A DNA stretch of 55,750 bases from Pseudoalteromonas luteoviolacea NCIMB 1944 (GCF_001625565.1 NZ_AUXS01000052.1:1-55750), one strand, 5' to 3'. Counted from the stretch's first letter, positions 43,588 through 53,172 are shown. Made by a program: numbers and translations. Notes: a model not told the origin generated them from the letters alone.

Positions 43588-45495
43588 TCAATTTGTTGCT
43601 GCTTGATCACTAAATCGCACTTGGTTTCGACCATTACTTTTGGCTTGAAATAAAGCCATGTCTGCATCATCGAATAAAGTCTGAAGATTTACTTCATTTG
43701 TATGACTCCAACGGGCACCTCCAATACTGACGGTGACAAATTCACCTTGCCCAGCACAGTGCGGTATTTTAAGCGCACTGACTTCTTTACGTATTTTTTC
43801 AGCTAAACTCTGTGCCGTTTTTTGACTTGTGTTTGGAAGAATAATGGCAAACTCCTCTCCGCCTATTCGCGCCAGCAAGCCATTTTTTACCGTTAATTTG
43901 CTAGATAGCGCTTGGCAAACATTTTGTAAACAATAATCCCCTAGTTGATGACCATAGTGATCGTTATATTGTTTAAAATTATCGACATCAATCACCAAAA
44001 GACAAAAATCTAAATTGGACTTTTTACTTTTTTCCAAAGTCTCCGCAAGCACATTTTCATAAACACGTCGATTGGCAATCCCAGTTAAGGGATCCAAACT
44101 CGCAAGGCGCAACAACTCCTCCTCACGAGCCTTAAAGTGCCTGCTAGTATGATCTAAGAGATAATTGTAAGTCATGCACAATGACGCGTTGTTTGACCCA
44201 TGTTCAACGTTAAGGTGTTGGGGCGTACTCTCATTTTTGGCGATATTGTCGAACTGCTCCATTAAGTCAATCAGTTCATCTTTCATGCCGTGTTCACCAA
44301 AGTTCAAGCCTATCGTTTCTGTTTGAGCGGAAACTCGCAGAGGGTGCACTTTATTTACCAGCCATAAAAAAATTGCGCCTATGGAACATACCCAAATTGC
44401 ACATGCAGCCACTCCCACCAACTGTACAATAAGCTGCTCTGAGTGCGTTTCAAGTTTTAGCTTTTCCAATGGCACAAACAGCGCTACGGCTACAGTCCCC
44501 CAAATCCCTCCTCCTAAATGAACGGGAACCGCACTCACAACATCGTCAATTTTGAACTTTTCCAAGAGATCGCCAAGCAGCACACTAATACAGCCAGAAA
44601 TTGCACCTATTACAATCGCCGAAGGTAAGTTTACTAGATCTGCACTGGCAGAAATTGCGACCAGTCCAGCAAGAAGCCCGTTCAATACATAACGTATTCC
44701 TTGCATAGAATGTAAATTCCAAGACAATAGCAGTGCACTCACGCCACCTGCACATGCGGATAGAGCTGTATTTGAAAACACCCGAGCCAATTCTGTGCTG
44801 GGTGTATGTATGCTGCCGCCATTAAATCCAAACCACCCGATAAAAAGTAAAAAGGTCCCCAGTGCCGATAGGGGTAAGTTTTGGCAATACATTTCTTTTG
44901 GTTCACCCTCTCGGGTAAACCGCCCTAACCTAGGCCCCACGACAACAAGTGCAATTAAAGCTATCCACCCTCCTACGGAATGAACAACGGTTGCGCCCGC
45001 GAAATCGATAAAGCCAAGCTCAATAAGCCAGCCCATGGGGGCCTGTTCAAAGTGTTTACCATGCCAAATCCAATGGCCAACGATTGGAAATAATGCCGTC
45101 GCGGTGAGAAAAGAGCAGATAATGTAACCGGAAAATCGCATCCTCTCAGCCACCGCGCCGGATAAAATAGTCGCCGCAGTGCCACAAAACATCATCTGGA
45201 ATAAGAAGTACGCTAAGATTGAAGGGTTGTCATAGCTATCCAATGCAAATTGATTGGTACCGAAGAATCCACCAGCACTGGCTCCGTACATCAATCCATA
45301 TCCGACTAACCAAAAGCAAACACCGCTGATGCAAAAATCTGCAACGTTTTTCAAAGCAACATTAATGTTGTTTTTACTTCGAACCAATCCACTTTCTAAG
45401 CAAGTAAACCCAGGTTGCATTAAAAGCACAAGCGCGGTGCAAAGCAACGTCCACGTGATAGATATCGTATGTGGGTCGATCTCGATATTTAGCAA
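43588..45495 (-). CDS. Ammonium transporter (Amt) fused to a GGDEF diguanylate cyclase domain
   Basis: 635 residues. Residues 1-415 are a complete Amt/Rh protein with about eleven membrane helices, both pore histidines (H172 in VVHSVGG, H326 in VHLGGGIWG), the gate motif GWFGFNGGS and the conserved C-terminal LRVSAQTETIGLNFGEHG. A helical linker (about 415-455) leads to a GGDEF domain (about 460-625) with DPLTGIANRR, DVDNFKQYNDHYGH and the active site GGEEF (545-549). No RxxD product-inhibition site is present. It starts with TTG 45495 after GGGG, as no other in-frame start exists after the upstream stop. It probably senses or moves ammonium and makes c-di-GMP. Confidence 0.93.
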   Translation of the reverse strand: MLNIEIDPHTISITWTLLCTALVLLMQPGFTCLESGLVRSKNNINVALKNVADFCISGVCFWLVGYGLMYGASAGGFFGTNQFALDSYDNPSILAYFLFQMMFCGTAATILSGAVAERMRFSGYIICSFLTATALFPIVGHWIWHGKHFEQAPMGWLIELGFIDFAGATVVHSVGGWIALIALVVVGPRLGRFTREGEPKEMYCQNLPLSALGTFLLFIGWFGFNGGSIHTPSTELARVFSNTALSACAGGVSALLLSWNLHSMQGIRYVLNGLLAGLVAISASADLVNLPSAIVIGAISGCISVLLGDLLEKFKIDDVVSAVPVHLGGGIWGTVAVALFVPLEKLKLETHSEQLIVQLVGVAACAIWVCSIGAIFLWLVNKVHPLRVSAQTETIGLNFGEHGMKDELIDLMEQFDNIAKNESTPQHLNVEHGSNNASLCMTYNYLLDHTSRHFKAREEELLRLASLDPLTGIANRRVYENVLAETLEKSKKSNLDFCLLVIDVDNFKQYNDHYGHQLGDYCLQNVCQALSSKLTVKNGLLARIGGEEFAIILPNTSQKTAQSLAEKIRKEVSALKIPHCAGQGEFVTVSIGGARWSHTNEVNLQTLFDDADMALFQAKSNGRNQVRFSDQAATN

Positions 45496-45572
45496 AGATG
45501 CCCCAAACGTTTAGTGACTCGTATAACGAGCTTAGACAAGCTCCTTATATTTCTCCACATAAGCTAACGATT

Positions 45573-45586
45573 CTGTTATTAAACAG
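45573..45586. promoter_or_regulatory. Palindrome between the flavoprotein and Amt-GGDEF genes
   Basis: CTGTTATTAAACAG (CTGTT-N4-AACAG) lies in the 165-base gap ahead of the Amt-GGDEF start. No factor-independent terminator with a U-tract is seen there, so read-through from the oxidase operon is possible. Confidence 0.35.
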
Positions 45587-45659
45587 TCTAGCTAGCCCTG
45601 CTTTTGTGCATTTTATGTATGAGCGATTGTTCAAAGCATCGCGTTTACGCATGTATTAC

Positions 45660-46781
45660 CTATCCATATTTTAACCCAGCTAGATAAGCGCGCCGTTTAG
45701 CCCAAAATTCGGCTTCCTGCCAACGTTGTTCCTGCCCATAAAAATAGTCCCTTTGCTCAAGGTAATTAACAAAGTCTTTGACGACTTTATTGCGATACTC
45801 CGTCAGTCCCTCGGGGTCTCCATCTAACCATTGAACAATTGCCTTAGCTGCCTGTAGGCCATTTGCAAGAGCTTTGTATATACCTTGAGAGCTAATTGGA
45901 TCATAGCAAGCAGCAGCATCACCCACTGCAAGCCAGCCGTTTCCTGCAGGAGGGCTCAATAAACTAGAGGGTGTTTTCCAATTATTTAGTCGATTAGGGG
46001 ACACTGTGCCCTCAATTCGACTATTGATATGTATGCTATTTTTGAGTAAGGAATACCAGTTTTCAGGCTGTTTTAACCTAAGCTTTTTTGCCAGCGCAAT
46101 ATCCGTGGTCAAGCTAACAACCTGTAAATTGTTAGGTAGTGAAGCACAATACCACCAACCATGCTCGACCGCTTCTAACAGGGTCAACTTATTCTCATTC
46201 AAGCGAGTGTCTTGACAGTCAAAATACGCTGCAAAGCTCACCATCAAATCTTGCATATTCACCGTAGCACCAAACTTTCGCGCAACTTTTGCAGACTGCC
46301 CCGTTGCATCGACGACAAAACGGCAACAAACATCAGGGTGGTTCTCAAATGACAACTTGATTGGGTATAAGTCATTTTTCATCACCGATAAATTGTCAAA
46401 CCGTGTGTTATCAACTAGAACACCAGATAAGGCTTTAAATTGTCGAGCCATAAACAAATCAAATTGGCTCCGATCTAAATGCCAGCCAGCTCCATAGGGA
46501 TTAAATAGGTTGTCGTTAAACCCCAGTTGCGTGCTTCCCCAGCACGAATAACTACCTAAACACGGTTCATGATGTTGCAAAGAGAACGCATCAAATATCT
46601 TCAAACGCTGTAACAGGGTTTGAGTATTTGGCGGAATACTCTCTCCTATTTTCGGCTTTGAATATGAGCCCGCTTCAACAATAAAAACACTATCAATGCC
46701 CATGTTCTTAAGCGCGATCCCTGTTGCAGTACCAGCAGGACCGCCTCCAATAATGGCAACTTCGAAACAAAAATCGCGCAT
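45660..46781 (-). CDS. LodB-like FAD-dependent oxidoreductase (CTQ maturation)
   Basis: 373 residues with an N-terminal Rossmann FAD motif (IIGGGPAGTATGIALKNMG) and the second FAD contact GDAAACYDPISSQG. In the LodA/LodB systems of Marinomonas and Pseudoalteromonas, the LodB flavoprotein is required to form the cysteine tryptophylquinone cofactor in LodA, and it is encoded directly after lodA, as here (nine-base gap, AAGGAG site). The halogenase-like fold is shared with other flavin monooxygenases, but the context makes the LodB role most likely. It is cytosolic, as there is no signal peptide. Confidence 0.87.
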   Translation of the reverse strand: MRDFCFEVAIIGGGPAGTATGIALKNMGIDSVFIVEAGSYSKPKIGESIPPNTQTLLQRLKIFDAFSLQHHEPCLGSYSCWGSTQLGFNDNLFNPYGAGWHLDRSQFDLFMARQFKALSGVLVDNTRFDNLSVMKNDLYPIKLSFENHPDVCCRFVVDATGQSAKVARKFGATVNMQDLMVSFAAYFDCQDTRLNENKLTLLEAVEHGWWYCASLPNNLQVVSLTTDIALAKKLRLKQPENWYSLLKNSIHINSRIEGTVSPNRLNNWKTPSSLLSPPAGNGWLAVGDAAACYDPISSQGIYKALANGLQAAKAIVQWLDGDPEGLTEYRNKVVKDFVNYLEQRDYFYGQEQRWQEAEFWAKRRAYLAGLKYG

Positions 46782-46790
46782 AATCTCTCC

Positions 46791-48947
46791 TTACTTCTTG
46801 CGAGTCGCAGTACCGCTGCCACCTATCAAAGGCCATGGTTTAGGCGCAGCTAACTCAGGCTCATCCCCATGCAGCATACTTTCGACTTCGAGATAAACAT
46901 GCTCTGAATACTCCCTGCCGTCATCAATGACAGTACCTTGAACAACAACGCCAATATCATCCCATTTAGTCAACATTTCTCGGTATTCCCAAAAGCGACC
47001 GGCATTGGCTAAATCATGTTTATCAGTTGGCGTATTCTCCAGTGGGTAAGTTCCTTTTCCTCTAACGGAGTATCGCTGTGCAGGTAGATCTTTGGCATTA
47101 ATATCATAGTCATGCGCAACATATACGGTTACAGGGCGCTGAGCCGGCCAAGACCAATAAAGGGTTTCTGAATTCAAGTCGTTGGGAGACGTTTGGTGAA
47201 TTGCACAAGAGTTGTAATCGGCATGCCAAGGCAACGCCATAAACTTAGTCGCGTCTCCTGGTTCCAAACCTAAATGCTCAACACCTTCATGCCTTGGTAT
47301 CCAACCTAACCCTAAAAACGCTGTATTGGCATTATTTATCGCAGCATAGTTAAGTGGTTTGTGTTTTATCCGAAATGGACCGGCGCCAGTCTGCCAATCC
47401 TGATACATGGCTGTTTCTCTAATGATCCATGTCATATCAATTCCAGGGCTAAACCGACCTCCCAGACAATTTTGCAATGTAGCTCGGTCGAGATATTCGC
47501 CTTCACCTAACTTTTGCGTGTAGCTCTCTACATAATTGTGATTTGACCAACTATGTAAGAACTGATATTGCGTAACCGTTGGTGTCAAAAATGGCTTTCC
47601 TCCCGCTTCGCTCGAATCCCCGAGCGATAACGGCATAAGTGGCGCACCTTCGTCAATTGACTGTGATCGCCACGTCGCCTCAGTACCGGGGTTAGGTTGG
47701 CGGATATAGGCTAAACCAGCAAGAATTGTCGTGTCGGGATCATCGTTTGCGGTGATCTCATCTACAGACTTATGTGCTTGTATCGCAATTTCCGGAAGAT
47801 AGGCATTCCAAAGTTGCTGCCCTGTCGCTTTAAAAATAGGTTTGATGTGATCATCAAATGCAGGTTTGTACTCAGGGTTAAAGCGACCATTGCAAAACAC
47901 ATCAGGTTGCAAGTTTAACTTTCTCACAAACGTGTCATACGCCTCATCAAAAAGTGATACTACGTTTAAGGTTTGAGGTGCGTAACTCGGATCTGTTACA
48001 ACAACCCAGCCGCCAAAAACTTCTTCGCAAGAGCCATCTTCAAACTCAATCACTGCTGTTACAGGACCATCCGATGTGTCGTCAAACCATTGGTCATTAT
48101 TAACCGGCCCATCAATGGGAACGGGATTATCTTTGCTATCAAGCCGCCAACCAACTGCTTTACCATAGCCACCCGCCACGATTAGCCTACCGCAACTGTC
48201 TGTTAGCACGTTTCCTAAGCTGGTTATCCCCCTTGCTTCTCTACTTTTTTGAAGCGGCTTTCCTGTACAGAGCTTGGTGTCTTCACCCTTTTTTGGAATA
48301 TCTAAATGGTCAAAGTGCATAAAAGGAAAGGAAAATGGGTAATCTGCAACACTGACTGTTTCGGCACCTTTTAAATATGCTGCCTGTGTGTGGCTTTCAC
48401 TGTCGAACTGTGCAAGATCATTGTTTTGATCGACCACTCTTGGTCCAGCATCAATTACCAAACGGCGCAAACGGCTCTCATTGTAGGGGTCTAAGCCTTC
48501 AGGTAAATTTCTTAATACTGGAAAGTTTCCGTTTTCATAAGCAACAACACCATGATCATCGTCGTTGACAAACCATGCCGATTTTTTATTGGCTAAGTGC
48601 ACACACCATTTAATATTTTTAACTGTCTTCCCTTGGATCTGAGACCCTATTGTCACTTCTTGTTCAGAAGCCTGTTCGGGGTAGCTTGGCTTATCAAGGT
48701 CGCTATATGCAAAGACTCTAAAACGTGCAGCTTGTCGCTTAAATGCTCCTTGTTGATCTCTCAGCTGGCTACTTTTGATGACCTCTCCAGTATCTGGGTC
48801 GAGCGGCAATCCGCCCTTTGTTTTATCTTCAGGCTTTCCTGGTTGAGGTAACGCCGCGATAGACTCTGGCGCAAGGTAATATTCTTCACTGTTTCCAACA
48901 CGTGCAATGCCAATGGCTGGATGAACTCTAAATATTGTTTTAGACAT
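46791..48947 (-). CDS. LodA-like cysteine tryptophylquinone (CTQ) oxidase
   Basis: About 718 residues, close to LodA of Marinomonas. ATG 48947 has AAGGA at ideal distance; ATG 48953 overlaps it. The N-terminal FRVHPAIGIARVGNSEEYYL is the family signature. The cofactor pair is retained: C494 in LQNCLGGRFSPGI and W574 in MALPWHADYNSC, the residues expected to become CTQ. LodA-type enzymes oxidise amino acids (lysine, glycine and others) with oxygen, giving an aldehyde, ammonia and hydrogen peroxide, and can be antibacterial. The substrate here is unknown. It has no signal peptide and is the second gene of an operon. Confidence 0.93.
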   Translation of the reverse strand: MSKTIFRVHPAIGIARVGNSEEYYLAPESIAALPQPGKPEDKTKGGLPLDPDTGEVIKSSQLRDQQGAFKRQAARFRVFAYSDLDKPSYPEQASEQEVTIGSQIQGKTVKNIKWCVHLANKKSAWFVNDDDHGVVAYENGNFPVLRNLPEGLDPYNESRLRRLVIDAGPRVVDQNNDLAQFDSESHTQAAYLKGAETVSVADYPFSFPFMHFDHLDIPKKGEDTKLCTGKPLQKSREARGITSLGNVLTDSCGRLIVAGGYGKAVGWRLDSKDNPVPIDGPVNNDQWFDDTSDGPVTAVIEFEDGSCEEVFGGWVVVTDPSYAPQTLNVVSLFDEAYDTFVRKLNLQPDVFCNGRFNPEYKPAFDDHIKPIFKATGQQLWNAYLPEIAIQAHKSVDEITANDDPDTTILAGLAYIRQPNPGTEATWRSQSIDEGAPLMPLSLGDSSEAGGKPFLTPTVTQYQFLHSWSNHNYVESYTQKLGEGEYLDRATLQNCLGGRFSPGIDMTWIIRETAMYQDWQTGAGPFRIKHKPLNYAAINNANTAFLGLGWIPRHEGVEHLGLEPGDATKFMALPWHADYNSCAIHQTSPNDLNSETLYWSWPAQRPVTVYVAHDYDINAKDLPAQRYSVRGKGTYPLENTPTDKHDLANAGRFWEYREMLTKWDDIGVVVQGTVIDDGREYSEHVYLEVESMLHGDEPELAAPKPWPLIGGSGTATRKK

Positions 48948-48958
48948 ACTCATGTTCC

Positions 48959-49966
48959 TTATGATTCATTGGACATCGAAAAAACAGGTAGTACACCGTT
49001 TTGCCAACACGCGGATATCGCCGCGCCATTTTTGTACATCACAGTGGCAAAGTCTTTGGGCGTGTTACCTGTGGTGAATGTTTCATTCATAATCAACAGA
49101 AACTCATTGAAGTGAGAAAGTTGAATTTCCTGTAATTTTTTCTGCCGCTCGCCATAGGGTTCTATTGCAAATGTTTCGGGCAGTGGCTGCTTGAGCATAT
49201 AAGTAAACTTCTCGTAGTGATCCCACGTTGGTTGAACGTCATCAACACGATTCTGATATTCAGGAGGGACATATTGTGCATCCTTGGCAACGCCCTCCCC
49301 TTGATCGACGATCAGATTGATTAGGTTATTCACTTGAGGAAGTCCCTGTTCACGAGACTCTGTAATGGTCAACTGCGTATCCGGATAGAAGCGTTCAAAA
49401 TGATTAATTTGTTTATGGTTACCTTGAATACATTCTCTTAAATGATAGCAACCGTTTGCTATTGCACTATACAGCTCACCAATTGAACCATACTCATCGG
49501 ATACCTGTGTGCTATCCGGCGCTGACCAATCCGGATACTCAATGATGCACATGGTATTTAATCTTTGAATATCAAAAGCACCAATGGCGGTTGAATAAGG
49601 GTAGTAAATATCTTTGGGGTTGGGTGTATCTAAGTCAAAGTCTAGATGTGGGATCTCTCCTCCGTACATTGGGGCACATATTTGAAGTTCTGTCCCATAG
49701 GCATTGGCGATGTTGGCAGCACTTTGCATATGCAGCATTTCTTGGTTAACGATAGACTTTATAAGTCGCCCAGCTTCGGTTGATTGATCCTTTATCGAAT
49801 ACATTGCCGCCATATAAAACGGGATTGTATACAGTTCAACATCAACCGCCCATTTAAGATGCTCGTGCAGAGCATCCAATGTCCAGAGATCATCTCTAGC
49901 CACTTTTTTAGGTTTAATGAGCTTTTTTGCCTTTAGCAAGGGCGAAGCATTGACAAGTTTTATCAT
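48959..49966 (-). CDS. Ferritin-like domain protein, VioB-like
   Basis: 335 residues with a ferritin-like helical region (about 28-240). EHLKWAVDVELYTIPFYMAAM and IVNQEMLHMQSAANIANAYG give the E-x-E and ExxH carboxylate-histidine pattern of a possible di-metal site, and the wider pattern matches the Ferritin-like family related to iminophenylpyruvate dimer synthase (VioB/RebD). It heads the operon, 11 bases before the LodA-like start. A possible role is a second oxidation step, peroxide or iron handling, or use of the imine product. No signal peptide. AAGGAATTATC precedes the ATG. Confidence 0.82.
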   Translation of the reverse strand: MIKLVNASPLLKAKKLIKPKKVARDDLWTLDALHEHLKWAVDVELYTIPFYMAAMYSIKDQSTEAGRLIKSIVNQEMLHMQSAANIANAYGTELQICAPMYGGEIPHLDFDLDTPNPKDIYYPYSTAIGAFDIQRLNTMCIIEYPDWSAPDSTQVSDEYGSIGELYSAIANGCYHLRECIQGNHKQINHFERFYPDTQLTITESREQGLPQVNNLINLIVDQGEGVAKDAQYVPPEYQNRVDDVQPTWDHYEKFTYMLKQPLPETFAIEPYGERQKKLQEIQLSHFNEFLLIMNETFTTGNTPKDFATVMYKNGAAISACWQNGVLPVFSMSNES

Positions 49967-49980
49967 GATAATTCCTTTAT

Positions 49981-50002
49981 GGGTTTAGCTTGTCGCAAAC
50001 CC
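49981..50002 (-). other. Hairpin in the 5' leader of the oxidase operon
   Basis: GGGTTT-N10-AAACCC lies just upstream of the ribosome-binding site of the ferritin-like gene, within its leader. It could influence translation initiation. Confidence 0.4.
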
Positions 50003-50428
50003 ACTTAATGCCATCCCCAGTCGCATCTATGGATCAATGCAAACTCTAAAGACATCGAGCGTAACTTTACGAACAAACTTTGACGGTACATAAGGAGTAA
50101 ATGAGGAGCGAACCACGTTGACACGATCAAAAATGACTGTTCAAACAAAACACTAACCAACACGTAGCGTACTTGTTGAGTAACACCAATTTTGTCAAAA
50201 ATGTATCGGGTAAAGTAGATGCGCGCCCCTCGATTGCTACTTACCTCATCGAAACCTTAGACTCGATATATCAAAATGCCAGTCAATTAACCTTACACTT
50301 TATTACACCAGCGGACGGACTTAATGTAACAAGATGTAATACCTTAAATCAGGCGGTGCGATACGCTTGAATGGGGCTGTTCTTGGCAAGAATAGTTTGA
50401 TTTGAGACACAATGAGCAAGGGACTATG
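50003..50428. promoter_or_regulatory. Divergent promoter region of the oxidase operon and cytochrome gene
   Basis: About 425 bases separating the two divergent genes. TTGACA at about 50118 is a candidate plus-strand -35 element but lacks a good -10 partner. No clear operator was recognised. An open frame at 50173-50370 starts with TTG and has no ribosome-binding site, so it is not counted. Confidence 0.45.
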
Positions 50429-52321
50429 ATGAAACACCGTCTGAACACATCAAGGGCCACGCTAAAGCTAGGCACAATGTCTGTTATACTAGTAAGCACA
50501 GTTGTTGGCTGCAACATATTTACCAATGAAGAGAAACCTGAAGAGCCAAACACATTTCAGTTTTCGGATTCTGGGATACGTAAAATTTCACCGGATCTCT
50601 ACGTCGCTTTCCCAAAAGGAGGAAATGAGACCCCGCAGCGCGTTCCGAGTATAGATCAAGATACGCTACTAGCCGGTGGATATTCTCTAAATGAACTGCT
50701 TGAAGCTGGACAAAACCAGTTTAATGTTCCGTTTGACCCAGCCAATGGCCATGGCGAAGGCGCACAGGGCCCTAGATCTAAGCAAAGGTACATATGGAAT
50801 AACCGGGGTGGTACCGATAAAGACCCAGCTGCGTGGCCATTTTTAAGAGTGAATGGTCTTGATTCACAAAGCTGTTTTGAATGCCACAATACCATTGGAC
50901 AATACACACCAAACGACGCTAAAACGATTGCTCAGGTTCGAAAACCTGCGACACAAGGGGGCTCTGCTGCTGTAGCCAGCAATGCTTTTATTAATGATCA
51001 GTTTCCAGAAGAGCTCTATCAATTACTGGGAACTGATCCAAACACCAAAGCGGTTATGACCAAGTTCGTACGCAATCCACCTCATGTATTCGGTACGGGT
51101 TATACCCAACGGTTAGCGACGGAGATGACAACCGAATTACAGGCTCAGGTAGAAGCGACCAAAATGGTTGCTCGATTGTATCGAAACGACACTCAGAGTA
51201 TTCAATTGACATCTAAAGGCATTAAATTCGGACGTTACTCTGTCACCTGTAAAAAGGGCGGAATTGATGACTGTGATGAAAACACTTCAAAAGTTGTCGG
51301 CGTGCAGAAAGACTTTGTTGTTCGCCCGTTCCAATGGGGTGGAATTTCCTCTACGGTCAGACACTTTGCTCGCGACGCATTAGACTTTCACTTCAGCGTT
51401 CAAGCTGTTGAGAAAGTTGGCAACAAGGATTGTGACCAAGATGGTCTTATTGATGAGATCACAGTAGGCAACGTGACTGCTCTCACAGCATATGTCAGTA
51501 TGTTTAGACCGCCTATTCAGCCAGTTTACGACGACAAAAGCGCACAAGTGCCACCTGGTAAAGCGCTCTTTGAACAGGTTGGCTGTATAAACTGCCACAC
51601 TTCTAGTTTGACAATAGACAACCCGACACTGACCATAATGACCCCTCCTGATGTGCCTGACGATGAAGCCTGTCCCCGTGAAGTTGCACAACTGATCAAC
51701 CCAGCTGATCGACTTTCTGGTGCAGCGAAAGAAGCCATGCTACAAATCGAGCATGCATTTCAAAACCAGTCAGTGTTAGCATTAACTCGCTCAAATACAC
51801 TAATTACCCCTGAAAAACTGTATCAAACCGCATTACCGCACCTTCACACGACTCACGTCAAACATTTAGCCGAAGGTAACTATCAAATTGATTTGAATCT
51901 CTCCGGATATGCCCACAACCAAGTACCAGATTATGTGTGGCCTAGGCTATTTAGCGAAAATGGGGCTTCGACTTCAGTACCTTTGTACAGTGACTTGAAA
52001 CTTCATTTTATGGGCAAAAAACTGTCTGATAATTACCCGCAACCAACTGATACTAAGGGATATGCAGCTCAACCTGGTGTCTATGTAACACGACCACTTT
52101 GGGGGGTCGGTGACACCGCGCCTTACATGCATGATGGTCGAGCGAGGACTTTGCTCGAAGCCATACAGTTGCACGGTGCCGAAGGAAGTGAGGCGAAAAA
52201 AGAATTCGACAACTTCAACAATCTTTCAGCAAAAGAGCAACAAGCGCTCATTGAGTTTTTAGAGAGCCTTAAACTCCCCATACAAGAAGGTGTATCTGAA
52301 GTGCAGTACGTGAGCAAGTAG
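50429..52321 (+). CDS. Di-haem cytochrome c lipoprotein, DHOR (peroxidase-like) family
   Basis: About 630 residues from ATG 50429, six bases after AAGGG; ATG 50426 is adjacent. A signal ends in the lipobox STVVGC, so it is an envelope lipoprotein. Two haem c motifs are seen, CFECH (149-153) and CINCH (386-390), plus the conserved C-terminal motif YMHDGRARTLLEAIQLHG of di-haem oxidoreductases. It transfers electrons in the periplasm, possibly as a peroxidase. It is divergent to the CTQ-oxidase operon, which suggests co-regulation: it might accept electrons or remove hydrogen peroxide. CTQ and di-haem centres are paired in quinohaemoprotein amine dehydrogenases, but no such complex is proven here. 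Confidence 0.88.
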   Translation: MKHRLNTSRATLKLGTMSVILVSTVVGCNIFTNEEKPEEPNTFQFSDSGIRKISPDLYVAFPKGGNETPQRVPSIDQDTLLAGGYSLNELLEAGQNQFNVPFDPANGHGEGAQGPRSKQRYIWNNRGGTDKDPAAWPFLRVNGLDSQSCFECHNTIGQYTPNDAKTIAQVRKPATQGGSAAVASNAFINDQFPEELYQLLGTDPNTKAVMTKFVRNPPHVFGTGYTQRLATEMTTELQAQVEATKMVARLYRNDTQSIQLTSKGIKFGRYSVTCKKGGIDDCDENTSKVVGVQKDFVVRPFQWGGISSTVRHFARDALDFHFSVQAVEKVGNKDCDQDGLIDEITVGNVTALTAYVSMFRPPIQPVYDDKSAQVPPGKALFEQVGCINCHTSSLTIDNPTLTIMTPPDVPDDEACPREVAQLINPADRLSGAAKEAMLQIEHAFQNQSVLALTRSNTLITPEKLYQTALPHLHTTHVKHLAEGNYQIDLNLSGYAHNQVPDYVWPRLFSENGASTSVPLYSDLKLHFMGKKLSDNYPQPTDTKGYAAQPGVYVTRPLWGVGDTAPYMHDGRARTLLEAIQLHGAEGSEAKKEFDNFNNLSAKEQQALIEFLESLKLPIQEGVSEVQYVSK

Positions 52322-52405
52322 AAGTGCTGTTAGTGGAAAGAAGTTTATAAAGTACTGGTTATTAAAACACTATTTTTTAACTATGCCTTATACTAATTAA
52401 AAAAC

Positions 52406-52434
52406 TTAAGTGGCTAGTAACATTAGCCACTTAA
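52406..52434. terminator. Terminator between convergent genes
   Basis: TTAAGTGGCTA-N7-TAGCCACTTAA forms an 11-bp perfect stem between the cytochrome stop and the convergent small secreted-protein gene. Confidence 0.8.
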
Positions 52435-52456
52435 TCAAGATGATTTACTGCCTTTA

Positions 52457-52789
52457 TCATTGCTTTAAGTTAATTGACCTAAAGTTAGTCACACCGGTGT
52501 AAATAGAACACCCATCGTAACCTGTTATAGTTACGCTTTTTCCGGATGCATACGCAGTCAAGATCAAGCTCATATACTTATCGCCTGCAGCAGTTGAAGT
52601 GTCTAATACATAATCAAAGTTTGTGTTTGTATGGCAGGAAGGTTTTTTGATAAGTGAACCTTCAACTTTTATAAATAACTTATCACCATACACAGGCCCA
52701 GATAATACAGATGTGATTTTTCCAGTGTGACTTGGTGTCGCAAAACTTAGTCCACTATAAAGCGCCAATAGTACAATTAACAGTCTCAT
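52457..52789 (-). CDS. Small secreted protein, possible paralogue of the 53319 product
   Basis: About 110 residues from ATG 52789, with AAGGG seven bases upstream; ATG 52795 is too close to that site. A signal peptide ends at about residue 17 (SFATP). The mature part is about 90 residues with two Cys (PSCHTNTNF, DGCSIYTG) and the order ITSV..., LFIKVEG, YMSLILTAYASGKSVTI, FRSINL. The same order occurs in the 53319 protein. Unknown function; a beta-rich OB-like fold is a guess. Confidence 0.65.
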   Translation of the reverse strand: MRLLIVLLALYSGLSFATPSHTGKITSVLSGPVYGDKLFIKVEGSLIKKPSCHTNTNFDYVLDTSTAAGDKYMSLILTAYASGKSVTITGYDGCSIYTGVTNFRSINLKQ

Positions 52790-53172
52790 ATACATACCCT
52801 TTTATAAAGGTTGAAATTATATACAAAAAAGAGTTAAAAATTAAAATTAAATTTAAATTAAATTAACTTACCTTACAACACACCCAAAAGCGAGGGCTAT
52901 ATTTAAAATTCGAACTTATAAGGGAAACTCAACATATATAATAAATTTCGGTTAAAATGCAATCAGCTACTATTTTAAATGCTCGATTTCTTATGCAAAG
53001 AACTCCCTTCTAGCCTATTAAACTCTATTGTGACTATCACTTCACCGTCACCAGTAAGCAACAAATTATATCTGCACTTAGAACTTGGCAAGTTACGCTC
53101 CTGTTTGCGTCTTTCGTGCTCTTCAGCTGTCTTAATTTTATGTAATCCAGAACCATTACCTGCATACAAAAA
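52790..53172. other. AT-rich gap between two secreted-protein genes
   Basis: A very AT-rich stretch (52800-52980) is followed by overlapping short frames near 52975-53170 with no ribosome-binding site, one of them starting with TTG. No gene is supported. Confidence 0.35.

Noticed and set aside
50173..50370. 65-codon frame in the divergent cytochrome/oxidase promoter region
   Set aside because: TTG start without a ribosome-binding site and no recognisable protein features.
52975..53169. Minus-strand 64-codon frame between the two small secreted-protein genes
   Set aside because: It starts with TTG beside a terminator, lacks a ribosome-binding site and overlaps an equally long opposite frame; it may be decayed sequence.
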